Source of the DNA: Oscarella lobularis
Lineage: Eukaryota > Porifera > Homoscleromorpha > Homosclerophorida > Oscarellidae
Reading direction: 5' to 3'
DNA length: 64,000 nucleotides
NCBI RefSeq assembly: GCF_947507565.1
Contig: NC_089179.1
Span: 1,488,681 to 1,552,680 of the forward strand
Shown here in pieces: positions 40,530 through 52,417 of the stretch. Positions within the stretch are counted from its first letter, which is position 1. Each line of letters starts with the position of its first letter. Position numbers and translations under genes: made by a program. Below the pieces are notes generated by a model. The model did no database searches, had not been told where the DNA came from, and was given only the letters and a program-made list of their open reading frames with translations.

Positions 40530-41476
40530 ATGGTACGCTTTGAATGAAACGCGCTTGCTTTCGCAGTTCTTTGTCGTTCTTAGTCTCGTAAGAAGGGCCT
40601 CAGCCTGGAAGAGAAGCGCACTCGGCTGATGGAGCTATTTTTCGAGAAAGTACAGTCGGAATTAGGCACTCGCAGACCATAAAACGACGTCTCGACTTTG
40701 CAGAAAGACTTTTTCCAATTGAAAGAGCTAGAAAAAATGGGTCAAAAAGAGAAAGGAATAAGTGAGAAAAACACAAACATTTTTCGTTTGTTTGAACTAA
40801 AGTTCCCTGGGGGTAGCTTCTATGACGGTGAAAGACGTTCTTCAGAGTTTGGTCGACGACAGCATGGTCGACTCAGAGAGAATCGGAACGTCGAATTATT
40901 TCTGGGCATTCCCTAGCAAAGCTTTGCACGCTGTAAAAAGAGAGAGAGAGAGCTCTTTCACCTGAAATTTGGCATGCAATCGTTTTGGTAGAGAAAAAGA
41001 AAACTATCTGACCTTACTCAGCAAATTGAGGGATTGAAAAAGAGAAAGGCCAACAACGATGCTCTCCTAGTAAAAGCACGACGAGGAAAAGATCAAACGG
41101 TATATCATACATGATGCACATGAGTGTGCAGAAGACTTCTTTTCGTTGCAGGAGAACAGAGCGCAGGTTCTAAAGGATTTGGCACTGGCAAAAGCCGAGG
41201 AGGCCAAATTGAAAGCGGAAGTCGAGAAATACAAAGATCTCGACCCGGAAGTTCTGAAAGAGAAAGAGAACGGAACGAGCGTCGCTAAAGAAGCAGCGAA
41301 TCGATGGACAGGTAAATCCCCCCCTCCATTCAAACAAAGGAAAAGGTCACGCGTTTCTTACGGCTTCAGACAACGTCTTCGGCATTAAGTCGTGGTGCAA
41401 GAAAAAGTTCGGCATAGAGGGCAAAGACATCGACAAGAATTACGGAGTTCCAGCAGACTTCGATTACCTCGAATAA
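40530..41476 (+). CDS. MND1: Meiotic nuclear division protein 1
   Basis: MND1 pairs with HOP2 to stimulate Dmc1/Rad51 strand invasion in meiosis. The protein reads [75 protein letters not shown] (winged helix), a Lys/Glu coiled coil ([20 protein letters not shown]), and the C-terminal [20 protein letters not shown]. It ends [11 protein letters not shown], like vertebrate MND1. The start codon stands alone: ATG at 40530 is followed at once by a GTACGC donor, and the frame resumes at SRKKGL after TTCTTAG. Confidence 0.9.
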
Positions 41477-41703
41477 CAACAATAACAAAATCCACTTAGA
41501 AACAAGAAACACTATTACTCAGTAACTGCTCATTCTAATAGTAGTACTGCCGTGCAAAAATAGTATGATTACGAGAAGAGGGGGATAAGAGAGTAATAAC
41601 CCGTCGCTAATGTTCCTATATCTAACTTGACTGGCGCCCGAAGCCACCAGTGCGTGTGTATGAGCGTGTGAACCCGTCTAAGCGCTTCTACTACCTTGCC
41701 AAC

Positions 41704-43502
41704 TCATTCCATGAACGCCACTTTTTCCTCGCCGCTACTCCACTTGATCATCCGTCGCGTCGCACAGCGCTGGTAACGAGACGCCTTCGTCTGCTCGCAA
41801 AGCAACGTCCTGGCTTCCCCGGCGCCGATCGGCTCGGAGGGAGCGAGCAAGCTCAAGCACACGTGCTTCAATTTGGAATCCGTTATGATATCCATCATGT
41901 CAGACGTGTTATCCGACTGGAGCCCCGATATCAGTTCAGCGAGCACCGCGCCCAAATCGTGTAACTCGCTTTGAATTGATTTCCTTTCTTCGTCGCCCTC
42001 TCCCTCTTCCTTGACGAGGCTCAGTTTCGCCGTGAGGTAGGTCGTCACGTAGATGGTTCGCGTGGACAGATTTCCGTGCACGCGTTTGGGAATTGCGTGC
42101 AGATAGGCTGTCCCGGCGGCGCAGTCCATTGCCAAGTCGATCTGCTCCCTCTTCGTCAAATAGCGATCGGAATCCAATGCGACGCCGATGACCTCGCCGA
42201 GACTACCTTCCGTTGTTTCCACGACGACAAAGAGCTCTTCTGGCGGCGGACACGAAAGAAAGCCGAATATGGAAACGATGCATGGATGACCGAGTTGAGC
42301 AGATGCGGCCAAGTCGAGACGAGATTCCGACCGAATCTTGTGCAGAGTAACAAACGCGCCGCACCACGTCGCACGAATAGCCAAAGCCTCGCCTACAGAA
42401 AACCAAAAAGAAATCCAACCCCCACCACGTTGAACGCGACAAGGTTTAAATTTCACCAGAAAAATCGCCATTGAATTCGAAATCGTCGCTATTCATGTCC
42501 ATTGTTTTGACCATGACCTCAGCTTTCTTATCGACGTCCTCCTTGGCCGTTCTCAATTGCCCATACTGCTTAGTTAGCGACATATTTTCCTGCTTCAACG
42601 CGGCACACTGCGACCGCACGGCCGCATTTTCCGCCTCGAGATTTCGTATCTGATGATCGAGCTGCTCCTTAGCGCTGCTCAGCTCCCCGACGTCTCCTAT
42701 CAATTGACCGACCTCCGCCTCCAGAGCGCGAATCTTTTCGGCGTATCGTTCATCGACGACGTCGCGAGCCGAAGCGTCGTCGTTCGTCAGAAGATTCCAT
42801 ATAACGGACAAACGAAATTTCTCGTTCGACGAAAGACACGCGCCTATAGAATCTGCATGGGAAACAAATCCCGGAAGAGCGATCTCGCTATAGAAAAAGA
42901 AAACAATGAGTTCATTTCTTACCCTCGTCCGCGGAAGTCGACTCCGACGACTCCGACGACGGCGGCGGCGTTTCAGCTAACGACGACAGAATTAATATTA
43001 ACAAGAAACTCTTAGCTATTTCTAATGGGCGGCTTTTCTTTTACGTTTTTCATCGGCTTCCGGCGGGGGCGGGGGCGGGGGCGGGGGCGGTGATGCCGCC
43101 GCCGCCGCCGCCGCCGCCGCACTGCGGTCGTCATCCGTTTCGTCGCGACTGGGCTTTATTCGGACTTTCGGTGCGGGTTTCGGTGACGTCGTTGTCGTCG
43201 TCGTCGTTTTCGGCGTTTGTTGACGATTTTTTAGCGATTGGATGAGCTGTTTCCATCGTGCGTCGAGTTTGTCCACCTGAAAACGGAAACGAAAAGTCGA
43301 GCGTCTGGTTTTACTGCGTATCGGTGACGCGCGCGTACGGAGAAACTGCTTCTCTGATCGAATCCGACGTGTTGTAGATGGCTGGAGGTGAAAAAATGAC
43401 GGGAATTCGTTTTAGGAGGCTCTAGAAAACCTACACGAAATTTTTCGGCTCGGATATCAGCTCTTTTGTTAGCGATCTCTTCTTTCGAAACGATCCCGAC
43501 AT
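41704..43502 (-). CDS. CRIB / coiled-coil / pseudokinase protein
   Basis: Exon 1 (MSGSFRKKRSLTKELISEPK) joins in phase to form a textbook Cdc42/Rac-binding CRIB motif, ISEPKNFVHLQHVGFDQRSS, and runs on through WKQLIQSLKNRQQ. A low-complexity Thr/Ala/Pro stretch follows. It can either stop at 43022 or splice (donor C|GTAAAAG) to ETPPPSSESSESTSADE and then a coiled coil (RYAEKIRALEAEVGQLIGDV, KEQLDHQIRNLEAENAAVRS). The last exons encode a kinase-like domain (GHPCIVSIFGFLSCPPPEEL, DLAMDCAAGTAYLHAIPKRV). It lacks catalytic residues: HRD is HGN (VHGNLSTRTIY), DFG is absent, and the ATP-site Lys appears to be His. It was therefore judged a pseudokinase. The architecture is unfamiliar. Two separate genes remain possible. 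Confidence 0.6.
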
Positions 43503-44201
43503 TTTGCTGTGACGGACGAGGTTTCTACAGCAAGCACGTTTTTTCGAATAGCGTGCGTTAGGACATTGCGATCGGATGAGTCAAATTGCCGGTATGTGCA
43601 TACTTCCGGGTTGTGGTTGTTTTGCCGCACGCGTGCCGCACGCGCGCAGGCAAAAAGAGAAGCGCGCGGGCATTCGTGAGAAAATGAGATATCGTATTCT
43701 AAAGGTCAATATTAGAGCGTGCATATAGCCAAGGCAACCGACAACGATCTCACGCGACTCCCCTCGATGCGCACCCCTGAGACGACCAGACACTACAGCA
43801 GAAAAAGATACATAGCGACATAATATCATTTCGTCGTCTACGCGCTCCTTGCACCGGCTTCGTTTCGCTGCACGAGGCGGCAGCCGCGCGTGCTGGCGGA
43901 AGTGGTCACTGATCGCGCAGGCCACCCGCACGTGTCGGCCAAATTGTGCGTAATTAAATTGGCCCTCTTGTCAGGCATAAAATTAGGCCGCCCTTCAGCT
44001 GGTTGCCCATTCTCTCCGTGATTGTGTAAGTGAGTGGATGACTTCAAGAGGCAGATCCGCGAGCATTCCCTTCACCGCCTCGATGGCGTCCTGGATGTTC
44101 AAACGACAGGTGAACATTCGGCCGCGTCAAATCTTTCGTTGATCGCGCTTACGCCGCTTATTGTGACGTGCGCCTGACAGGCGAGCAAGAAGGCGGCCGA
44201 A
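43503..44201. other. Intergenic, no gene recognised
   Basis: This roughly 700-bp CpG-rich interval lies between the divergent CRIB-pseudokinase and CCM2 genes. Both strands have open frames (for example minus 43581-43931) of Arg/His-rich composition without recognisable motifs. I take them as chance. Confidence 0.5.
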
Positions 44202-47069
44202 ATGGCGAACGAACGATGGCTCACCTTGAAGTTGAAACCCAAAGGTAGAGAATGCCAACTTGACGGCGTCTTCCGCTCGAACGCAATAGCAGAGGTGGCA
44301 GAGGAGCAACGATTCATAAAATTTGCACTCTTTCCCACTCCCACGCGACCAGCAAAACCCTTCGACCGACCGGGCTAATGTTCGTCTTTCTTTCCCCCAG
44401 GCGGCAGACCTAAGAGCAAATATCTCAAAGAGTCTCGATGGTGGCCAGTTCGGGTGAGAGAACGAACAATTGTTATCTCTCGCTGATAATTGCATTGGGG
44501 TTCCCTATTTGGTTAGCGCATGGCCCCATCGACTGTTGCGCGCGTAAAAGCGGTCGCTTCGTGCGTGCGCAAAAATCTTTTGTCCTTGCATACATAATCG
44601 CGAAAAAACCGCGCGATCGATAGCTTAGTGTTTACTCTAGTATCTTGGCACCGTGGAAGCCGTGAAGGACTGGACGGCACCTGGCAGCCGATCAGAACTC
44701 TTGGAATTCATTGAACGCGCACAGGTAAAGGACCTTTAGGAAGCGAAGAGAACTGATTAATCGAGCTCCCCGCCGTCCAATCGAGCCCAGTACGAGCCGA
44801 TTTATCCTTAACTACTTCCCATACTTATAATGATACCTCCGCTCTTCCACAAACAACAAACGAAATCGAATTTCGCTCCGAGTCGGTGACTTTTTGTCTT
44901 TCGCTTTTCCCAGGACGGCTTGCAGTCAATCTCTAGCAAAGGCGGTCCGCCTAAACTGCTCTGGATATCCGATCAGTGGATACACGTAACGGATCAGGCA
45001 AGAAAGGTAGATCCTTCCTCCTTTCCCGCCTTGTTGGCTCTGCTAATAAGGTCGTCGGGCGACAGATCAGCCGCAGCCTTACCGTGTTTTTTGTTGTTTT
45101 TAGAAAGTCTACGCTCTGTCGAGAACTGAGGCTATTAGCAGCTTTTGCCACGCGACGGAAGTCGAGGGCGACCATTTCCTCGCGATGAAAATTCTGAATC
45201 CCAAAACGAAACGAAACGACTGCGTCGTCATCGCCAGCCACGACATCACCATCATCCAATACGTCAGCGAAGCGTTGAAGGTCTCAATCGAGTCGGCACT
45301 CGCTCGAAATCAAGCGAAAATTCACCATCTCATGAGTCTGAGTAAAAAGGGATCAAAAAGCGCCAAGCAAAAACAGCAGGAGCAGCACGCTTACGAAAAA
45401 GTCGCCAGCGGACGCCACCTTCCGCCGTCGACCGCTCGCTTTCTCGACGCCGAAGCGAAAGCGATGGAATACGACGTTCCGTCGAGCAGACGATCGCCGC
45501 CCTATTCTCTAAACATTCGCGCTCCGAGCGAAATTTCTTCCAGTGCCAGCTTCACGTCCGACTACGGCTACTACGCCGACTACGCCGACTACGATAGCCA
45601 AACCACGCCGGTCACTGGCCATTATCAAATACCCAGATCGAGTGCCAGCTCAAGTCTGAGCTCGAGTCTCGAGTCGCCTGACAGCGGCTATTGCAGGATG
45701 GCGAGATCGACGTCGGTGCCGTCGCTTCAATATCAGGTGCCGCCACAGCGCTTGCCGCGGTCGGCTCTCTACAGAAGTTTTTCAAATATTCCCAAAATTT
45801 CCGAAGACGACGTCGACTATCCGGCGGCGTACGAAGAGATGAACGTGAAAGACGACGTCAAGAAAGTCGGCGGCACGGTGATACCAACGGAGATGAAACT
45901 GAGAGAGGAGAATTCCCACAACGTCGCCGCCGTCGTCGAGAGTCCAGCGGCATCGGACGAGGAAATCTACGAACCGTTGGAGCCCCAATATCAGACAGTT
46001 CGCGATCAAGACGACGATTCCGGCATGGAGGACAACGATTCGGGCGAGATACACGTGAAACCCGTTTCGTCCGGAAAGCCGAGAACGCACTATTCGAAAA
46101 TCGTTCGCCACTTTGCCGCCGGCGATTGCGGCGATCTGTACGCCGTCGTCGACAAGGGAAACGTAAATTATGAGGAAGAACGAGAGGAATTTCTCGACGA
46201 GGTATAAACATTGACACATGGTTGCAGTGCATTTGTTCTAGATCTGATCCCATTAGTCAAGCCGGAGTAGAATGACACATATGGTATTTATCTTTCTTTC
46301 TTTTTTAGGCGAGAAAATGCATAGGAGAGGTTCAATTTCGCGAATTTCAGGACATCATTGCGCTGTACGACAACGGAGAAGCCGATCTCGCTGCCATGGC
46401 GCGACGAGCGCGTTTGCTGTTTCGCGGCGCAAGGTAAACGACATAATCCCTTCCGTCCAGGTGCTAGGAAGAAGAATGTTTGTTTTGACCTCAATCGATT
46501 CCCCGATCGATTCCTGATAGAGGCGTCGCACGTCAGCTAAAATATTCAATTCGATTTGCATTACATAGATGGCACATGCGACAAGAGATGGTCAAGCTGA
46601 TACGACCAGACGAGAGAACGGCCTATCTCAACGAGATGTCGAAACGATGCAGCTTTACCGGTAAGACGCGACGACAACGACGTTCCCTTTTCGTAATACA
46701 TTAGTACGTTTCCCCACAGGTGCTGACGACCTCCTCTCGTCTCTCAAGAAGAAAAAAGACGAGCAACCACGACGGCACGTGCGCTTTGGTTTCATTCGCA
46801 CGAAGCAAGACAGCCAAGACAACAATGACGACGATGACGCTGCTGACGCAACAAATGACGAGATGACGGACGAGTGCCGAAGTCCCAGTCCGACTGTCGT
46901 CTGTCCGGCTTCGATCAGCGAATGGAGTGCCAACGTCATAGAAGAACTGCAGATGATGCAACGAAGTTCTCAGTATGATGACGGCACGGCGAGACGACGG
47001 AGTGTCAGAGGAAGGCAGCTGCAACGTAAAAAGTCCGCCGACTCTTTCCACGGTCCTGTATCACTGTAA
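44202..47069 (+). CDS. CCM2: CCM2 (malcavernin)-family PTB and harmonin-homology protein
   Basis: CCM2 is a scaffold joining KRIT1, MEKK3 and small GTPase signalling. Exon 1 (MANERWLTLKLKPKG) joins in phase to GRPKSKYLKESRWWPVR and then the PTB domain. The CCM2-type opening YLGTVEAVKDWTAPGSRSEL matches YLG...SSRTEILHFID of vertebrate CCM2. The PTB continues LLWISDQWIHVTDQARK, VYALSRTEAISSFCHATEVE, KRNDCVVIASHDITIIQYVS. A long Ser/Tyr-rich region has several YxxP-type sites. The C-terminal harmonin-homology domain reads FREFQDIIALYDNGEADLAA, MARRARLLFRGARWHM, VKLIRPDERTAYLNEM. The tail is acidic and basic (NNDDDDAADATNDE). The start exon is inferred from phase and is the least sure part. Confidence 0.75.
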
Positions 47070-47091
47070 ATGACTTTGGCGTGTTACTCTT

Positions 47092-48105
47092 TTAGTTGTA
47101 GAGTCCCTCGCGTATTATCGTATTAGTAAAATAATTCGGTAGCGGTGCTGTAACGATTAGATCTCTTCCCATTCCGTAATAGCTTTTGACTGTTATTTGT
47201 TTGGCGTGAAGATGAAGTGGCGTTTGTCTGCTGGTGACAGGGGCGCTACCGTACTTAGAGTCACCCAATATGGGACAGCGAAGGATCTGAGACGCGTGGA
47301 CTCGAAGTTGGTGTTTGTGTCCTGTGATCGGACTCAGCTCCAAAAGGCAACAGTCGGACGAAAATGCCAATTGCTGATAATCAGTCACTGACATTTTTTG
47401 ACCCTGCAAGAGAAAGAACTACTAGAAATAAAACAAACAAACGGTTGATTCTCACCTTGCGATGTCTTACTACCGATAGACGGTAATAACCTTTTTGAGT
47501 GGGCAAGTACTGTATTGGTGCTATGACTCTTCCTAATGTCACCTATTAGACTGCGTCTCAATTATTCCTTTTCTGTACCTTGGCAAAGTTCTGGACGTCC
47601 AACAGCAATTGCCCTGTACCTCCCATTTCATTATGACCTCTTTTTTCAATTTGCTGCTTACCAGTAAATCTTCTTCACAAAACCATCGTGGAAGTATTGA
47701 GCAAACAGCCGAGCTGCCTTTTTATGTGTTGACAAGAGCAGAATTCCACTCGTGTCTCTGTCGAAAAATGCATCTAAGCTCTGTATTCAGCTGGCGTGTA
47801 GTGAGCCTACTTGTCTAGCCTATGAATTAGCTGTGGGCGCTCGCTAAATTCGTTTTTCAGTGTTTCCAGGTATTCGAGAACGTGATTCTTTACTCTGGGA
47901 CCAGCTAAAAGGACGAATATCGTTGCGAAATCGTTTCTGTGCCGATTACTCACGATGAACTGACAGTCCCGACGGTTTATTTAGAGCTACGATGTTTTCT
48001 AGAAGGAGATTTTGATCTGTCCCAACAGAAGATTAATCTCATACTATCTTTGAATAGAACCGCTGACTGCACGTCCCAGGAACGAAGTCCTCGCAGAGTT
48101 TTCAT
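47092..48105 (-). CDS. RPUSD4: RluA-family pseudouridine synthase (RPUSD4-like)
   Basis: This enzyme converts uridine to pseudouridine in RNA. RPUSD4 acts on mitochondrial 16S rRNA. The start at 48105 (MKTLRGLRSWDVQSAVLFKD) joins to NLLLENIVALNKPSGLSVH, the conserved beginning of the catalytic domain. The catalytic motif HRLDKDTSGILLLSTHKKAA, with the essential Asp, is assembled across an intron. KKIYW and the RluA C-terminal signature LLELSPITGHKHQLRVHAS, with CPILGDSKYG, follow. Which RPUSD paralog it is cannot be decided from motifs alone. Its stop is 22 bp from the CCM2 stop and its start 86 bp from the next CCM2-like gene. Confidence 0.8.
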
Positions 48106-48191
48106 CCCTTCTATGATTTGTAACGTGCGCGTTGCATTCCTGGTGACGTCAAGTAATTCATAGGCGTGGCTTGTTTGTCACTGGTGTAAAG

Positions 48192-51100
48192 ATGGGCAAA
48201 ACGGACAAAAAGAAAAAGAAGGGTTTCTTCAAGAATCTAGTAAGTCTGAATCAAATGGTACAGCTGTAGCTCGTTCGCCTTCGACCTTCGTAACGAAAAA
48301 TCTCTAACTGGGTGTGTCATTGTCATTGACTCGACTTTTCGTTGAGCCAAACGATGAGCTGTTCCTTTCCTAGCGTCTTCTTAATCGTCCAACTAAGTTA
48401 TCGTCATAAAAGGAACACTAATAAAGGACTCACCACGCCCTCCCCTCTCTTACAGTTCAAAACAAAGAGCAAGCCAGACTTGATTGAAGAAGTTTCTCAG
48501 GACACCTTTTCGTTTGAGTACAAGGGAAGCGAAGCAGAGGCTCTGTCACCTATAGCTCAAGCTCAGTCACGCACCAACCTAATATGTACAGTATAGACTC
48601 CATGTAGCCTGTCATTGAGTAATCGATCACCTTTTGTTTTACAGCGGATCAAATTAGAGCAGATCCTAATCTCTTACAAGGATCTTTAGAATGGAAAGTC
48701 TTTGTAAGTGTACTGCGGTGTAATTTCGTTTGCAAATGCCATTTTTTCTCACCTAGTGCTTGGGCACTATACACGGTCTTCCTGAGTGGAAGACGTTCCG
48801 CAGCAGAGGAGAATTTATGGATCAGCTCGACGAAGCAGCGGTAATGAGATTCAAATGTTGATTTGGCGCTATAGCTTCTCTCCTTCTCACGCAGTTTGAA
48901 GGAACTTTAGACTGGGATACGCGGTCAGAAAAAATGCTCGCCGTTTCACCGCTTTGGATGCACATAACCGATCTAAAGCGAAAGGTTACTTGTGCACGCT
49001 CTATTTGCTTGTATGCAAACGATAGTTTTTTTTCACCTTCAAGGTTCTTTATGCCAATTGTGAGGTGAAGAACATCGGTAGCGTAAGCTATGCTGAAGAC
49101 GAAAATCGACATTTGCTGGGCATCAAAACAACTGAAATGTTTGGCGGTTCCTATCAGTGCATTGTCATCGATTGCCTCAGCGAGGTACACCAGATAAAAG
49201 CGACGACCTTTCCCCCTCTGCAAATTCGCTTCTCTTTTAAGATTTCCGCTCGTCACATATGCGCTACGCTCAATAGCATTTTCGAGATTTTTGTCTACCA
49301 AGCTCGGATAGGAAGCGCCTATTCGCCACCTCAATCGCCAGTTCGAGACATCTCGGTGCCCACTCCGTCACAGCGTCGTCAGCCAAGCCCGGCAACATCT
49401 GCTACAGCTGCCAGTTTGGACACCAACATCACCGTAGAGAAGCGCTATAGAAAGAGCACGAGCGTCGGAGCGTTGAGTGCTCAAAGCGGAGAGGAAAAGA
49501 GACACTCGCAGATTGAGATCATTCGATCCCATTCAAAAATAGTGAGAGATCGAGGGAGAGAGAAGGGTCCCTTGACGACCACGCACGAAGAGCAACGTGA
49601 AGAAGACGACGACGACGACGAGAGGACGTCCTCAGCCGATCACGTTTACAGTAAACCGGATAAAAGCCGGAGAGCAAGCCCAGAAACGAGCCCCCCAGCT
49701 AGCCCAACAACGAAGACCAAGATAGAAGTTGTCGTTCACGAACCGCCGCCCTCACCTGTTGCAGAAAACGACGAGACGAGGCCGGAAACAAAGGCGGCGG
49801 AGGAAGAGGAGGAGGAAGATCAGAAAGCGTCGAAAGACGAAGAAGTGCCGCCCCCGGCTCCGCCATCAGAGCCATCGCCTCCGCCAGTTCCTCCTGCAAG
49901 TGACAGTGCATTCGCAGAATTAGATCAAATGCTTGCTCAAATGAACTTTGAAGCAACAGCGGCACCGGCCTCCGGCTCTCCTCCCCCTCCTCCTCCTCCA
50001 CCGCCGCCGCCTCAAAACGACACGAACGATACCGAAATATCTGGAAGTTCTTCTGTTCCACCACCTCCTCCACCTCCACCACCCCCACCAGCATTGGAGC
50101 AACCGTCTATTTCCGCAGAAGCTCCTCAGGTTCCCGAGCCATCTCCGCCTCCACCACCACCTCCTCCTCCTCCTCCTCCAGTGCAAGAAAATGCAGAAGA
50201 GAAGGAAGAAACAAAGGAGCCGGCGCCTCTGCCGAGAGAAGACGACGGTACGATTTAGCAAGCAACTAATCCTTGTCTATGACCCGATTTTGCTTTTCTT
50301 GCAGGACCCGATCTGGATTTACCTGAAAAGGAATTGAGAGCTCTCGCAGAGCAGGCTCTTATTGACAAGGTGAGCCCAGTAATGACCGCCTTTACGATGT
50401 GGTGACTAACGAGCAACTACGAAAGGTGGAAAAAGAGACGCAAAACATAACGTTCAATGAATTCAAAGCCATGATCGAGGGATACCGAAAGCAGCATCGA
50501 GATTTCACAGTAGCTGCCTTGTGCAGAAGACTCAAGGTTTTATTCAGAGGCGAAAAGTAAGCAGCCACCAGCAAAGTATAATGACCTATTTGTATTTCTT
50601 TTAGGATATACCTACGAGAAGAGGCTCGACTTTTCATTAGACCTGAAGAACTGATCACCTTCGACGAAAAGATGAGTTTCGAGAACATGCCACCGCCAGA
50701 TTTGCGTATGAAAAGCTAAAAAAGACAACGCGCAAATTGACTTATCTGATTTTACGCAGAAAAATGGGCAAAGAGAGGAAAAAAGAACGCCAAAGAAATG
50801 CCACAGCCATCTCCTTCTAAACAGGCTCGTCTAATGAGACTGCCGTCGAAACGTCAAGACGTACCAACTGGCAAAGTTCCTCAAGCGGCCAAAGCCGTCT
50901 CCCCACCTCCGGCTCCAGCTCCCCCAATGCCCAAAGCTGTCTCCCAAGCCCAGGCTCCCGCTCCGCCGCCGCCACCGCCGCCGCCACCGGCAAGTGCCAC
51001 TAAACAGCCACCAGGAAAAGTCGCGGCATTCAGCAAACAATATACGGCTACCTCGGCTACGCCTTCACCGCCTCCAGCTCCGCCGTTGAACAAGAAATCT

Positions 51101-51943
51101 GCAGCTGCTCCACGTCCAGTTCAACCAAGCACAGTACAGTCTCTTGAAGACGAACTGGAGGACCAGCTATCAGCTCTTGACGACGTCTTGTCTGACATGG
51201 GATTCGGATTCGACCAGCCATCAGCCACGACTGCTCCAAAGCCTCCTGCTCCGCCAGCAATTTCAGCATCAAAAGTTCCTAACCCCCCACCTCCCCCTCC
51301 AGGTTCTGGCGGTGTTCCACCTCCGCCGCCGCCGCCGCCGCCAACGGGATTCACTAAGAAATTCAACAGAGAGCAGCCCAAGAATCCACCTAAGAAACTT
51401 GGCGGAGGCGGCAGCGATCAAGGAAGTCTACTAAGCGAAATTCAAAAAGGCAAATCTTTGAACAAGACTACAAGCGAACTGAAATTAGACAAATTGGGCC
51501 TACCGCCAAGTTTCAATCCTGTTCCGCCGCCGGCGCCGCCTCCAGCTCCCCCAGTCGCAACGGCTCTAGAAAAGCCGGCGGAGCCAATCAAAGCAACCCA
51601 AGGAAAAGCAAAAGCTGAACCGGGCCGATTTGCTGGCGTCGAGTCGATTGTGAGCGACGAAGGCGGCGTTCCGGCGTGGAAAAGGAAGCTGTTGGCCGGC
51701 CAGAAAGCCAAAGTCCAAGCAAAGCGAGAACAAGAGGCGACTGAAGCCCAACTGCAAGAAGAACGCCTCGAAGGCGTTCCCGAATGGAAGCGAAAGCTGA
51801 TGGCCAAAAAAGCGGTTGAAATCGAAGCGAAGATGAAACCGATTAGAGAGAAAGAACAGCAGAAGAAAGAGTTGGAAGAGAAACTGTTGGAAATGCCACC
51901 GTGGAAAAGAGAACTGTTTCTCAAAAAGAACAGTATGGAATGA
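48192..51943 (+). CDS. CCM2-like PTB, harmonin-homology, proline-rich protein with P-x-W-K-R motifs
   Basis: The N-terminus MGKTDKKKKKGFFKNL is polybasic. The PTB domain has the CCM2-type opening (FCLGTIHGLPEWKTFRSRGE, FMDQLDEA) and continues SPLWMHITDLKRKVLYANCE, NIGSVSYAEDENRHLLGIKT, YQCIVIDCLSE, ARHICATLNSIFEIFVYQA. After an acidic/proline region comes a harmonin-homology domain (ELRALAEQALIDKVEKETQN, ITFNEFKAMIEGYRKQHRDF, LCRRLKVLFRGEKIYLREEA, LFIRPEELITF). Long polyproline stretches suitable for profilin, SH3 or EVH1 binding follow. The C-terminus repeats VPAWKRKLLAGQKAK, VPEWKRKLMAKKAVE and PPWKRELFLKKNSM, motifs like those in espin, taperin and phostensin. It is probably an adaptor to actin. 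It is related to the CCM2 gene just upstream. Confidence 0.72.
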
Positions 51944-51973
51944 ACTTATTTGTTATTTTTTTTCCCCCTACTA

Positions 51974-52375
51974 CTAATGCTTTTGGGGTATCCATTTAGG
52001 TTTAGTTTGACCTTTTTTGAGTCCGAGTCGTTTGTTTTTTCGCTTTTCCTTCTTTCTTTGCGACGCCGTGATCCATTTTGTTCTCCTCTTCGGCTCGGAA
52101 TTTGTTTCCATTGGCGTTGGACGATCGACGTCGTCCGATTTCGGGTTTTCTACTGTAGAATTCAATTTTTCGACGTTTCGGCGCGTTGTTTCTAAGATGC
52201 CGCTTTTCTGCCTACCGTTTTCATCGTCGTTTCCCCTTTCGGGAACCTCCTTCATTTCTTCGCTTTCGCCTATTCCCAGCGTTTTTATAAGTCGTTCCTT
52301 TTCGTATACGGCATATTTCTTTCGCTTGATAGCGCGATTTTTCCGCTTGAACTTCGACCGTATGCTCTTCGCCAT
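51974..52375 (-). CDS. LLPH: LLP homolog (LLPH), nucleolar ribosome-assembly protein
   Basis: This intronless gene encodes a small, very basic protein. The N-terminus MAKSIRSKFKRKNRAIKRKK is nearly diagnostic of LLP/LAPS18 proteins, which act in nucleoli on 60S subunit assembly. The C-terminus carries WITASQRKKEKRKNKRLGLK, like the family's basic tail. The ATG at 52375 is chosen over 52390 because MAKS is the conserved start. Confidence 0.85.
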   Translation of the reverse strand: MAKSIRSKFKRKNRAIKRKKYAVYEKERLIKTLGIGESEEMKEVPERGNDDENGRQKSGILETTRRNVEKLNSTVENPKSDDVDRPTPMETNSEPKRRTKWITASQRKKEKRKNKRLGLKKGQTKPKWIPQKH

Positions 52376-52417
52376 TTTCGCATAGCGCACGTCGGCGTGA
52401 CGTCGCGATACTCGAAA
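52376..52417. promoter_or_regulatory. 42-bp divergent promoter, LLPH / small basic protein gene
   Basis: The start codons are 42 bp apart on opposite strands, and the gap includes a GTGACGTC element resembling CRE (TGACGT). Two likely ribosome-related genes share it. Confidence 0.45.

Noticed and set aside
44127-44495. 122-codon minus-strand frame
   Set aside because: It is antisense to the inferred first two exons of CCM2, which join in phase with good splice sites.
49699-51381. Gly-, Trp- and Leu-rich antisense frames
   Set aside because: They are shadows of the proline-rich exons of the CCM2-like gene.
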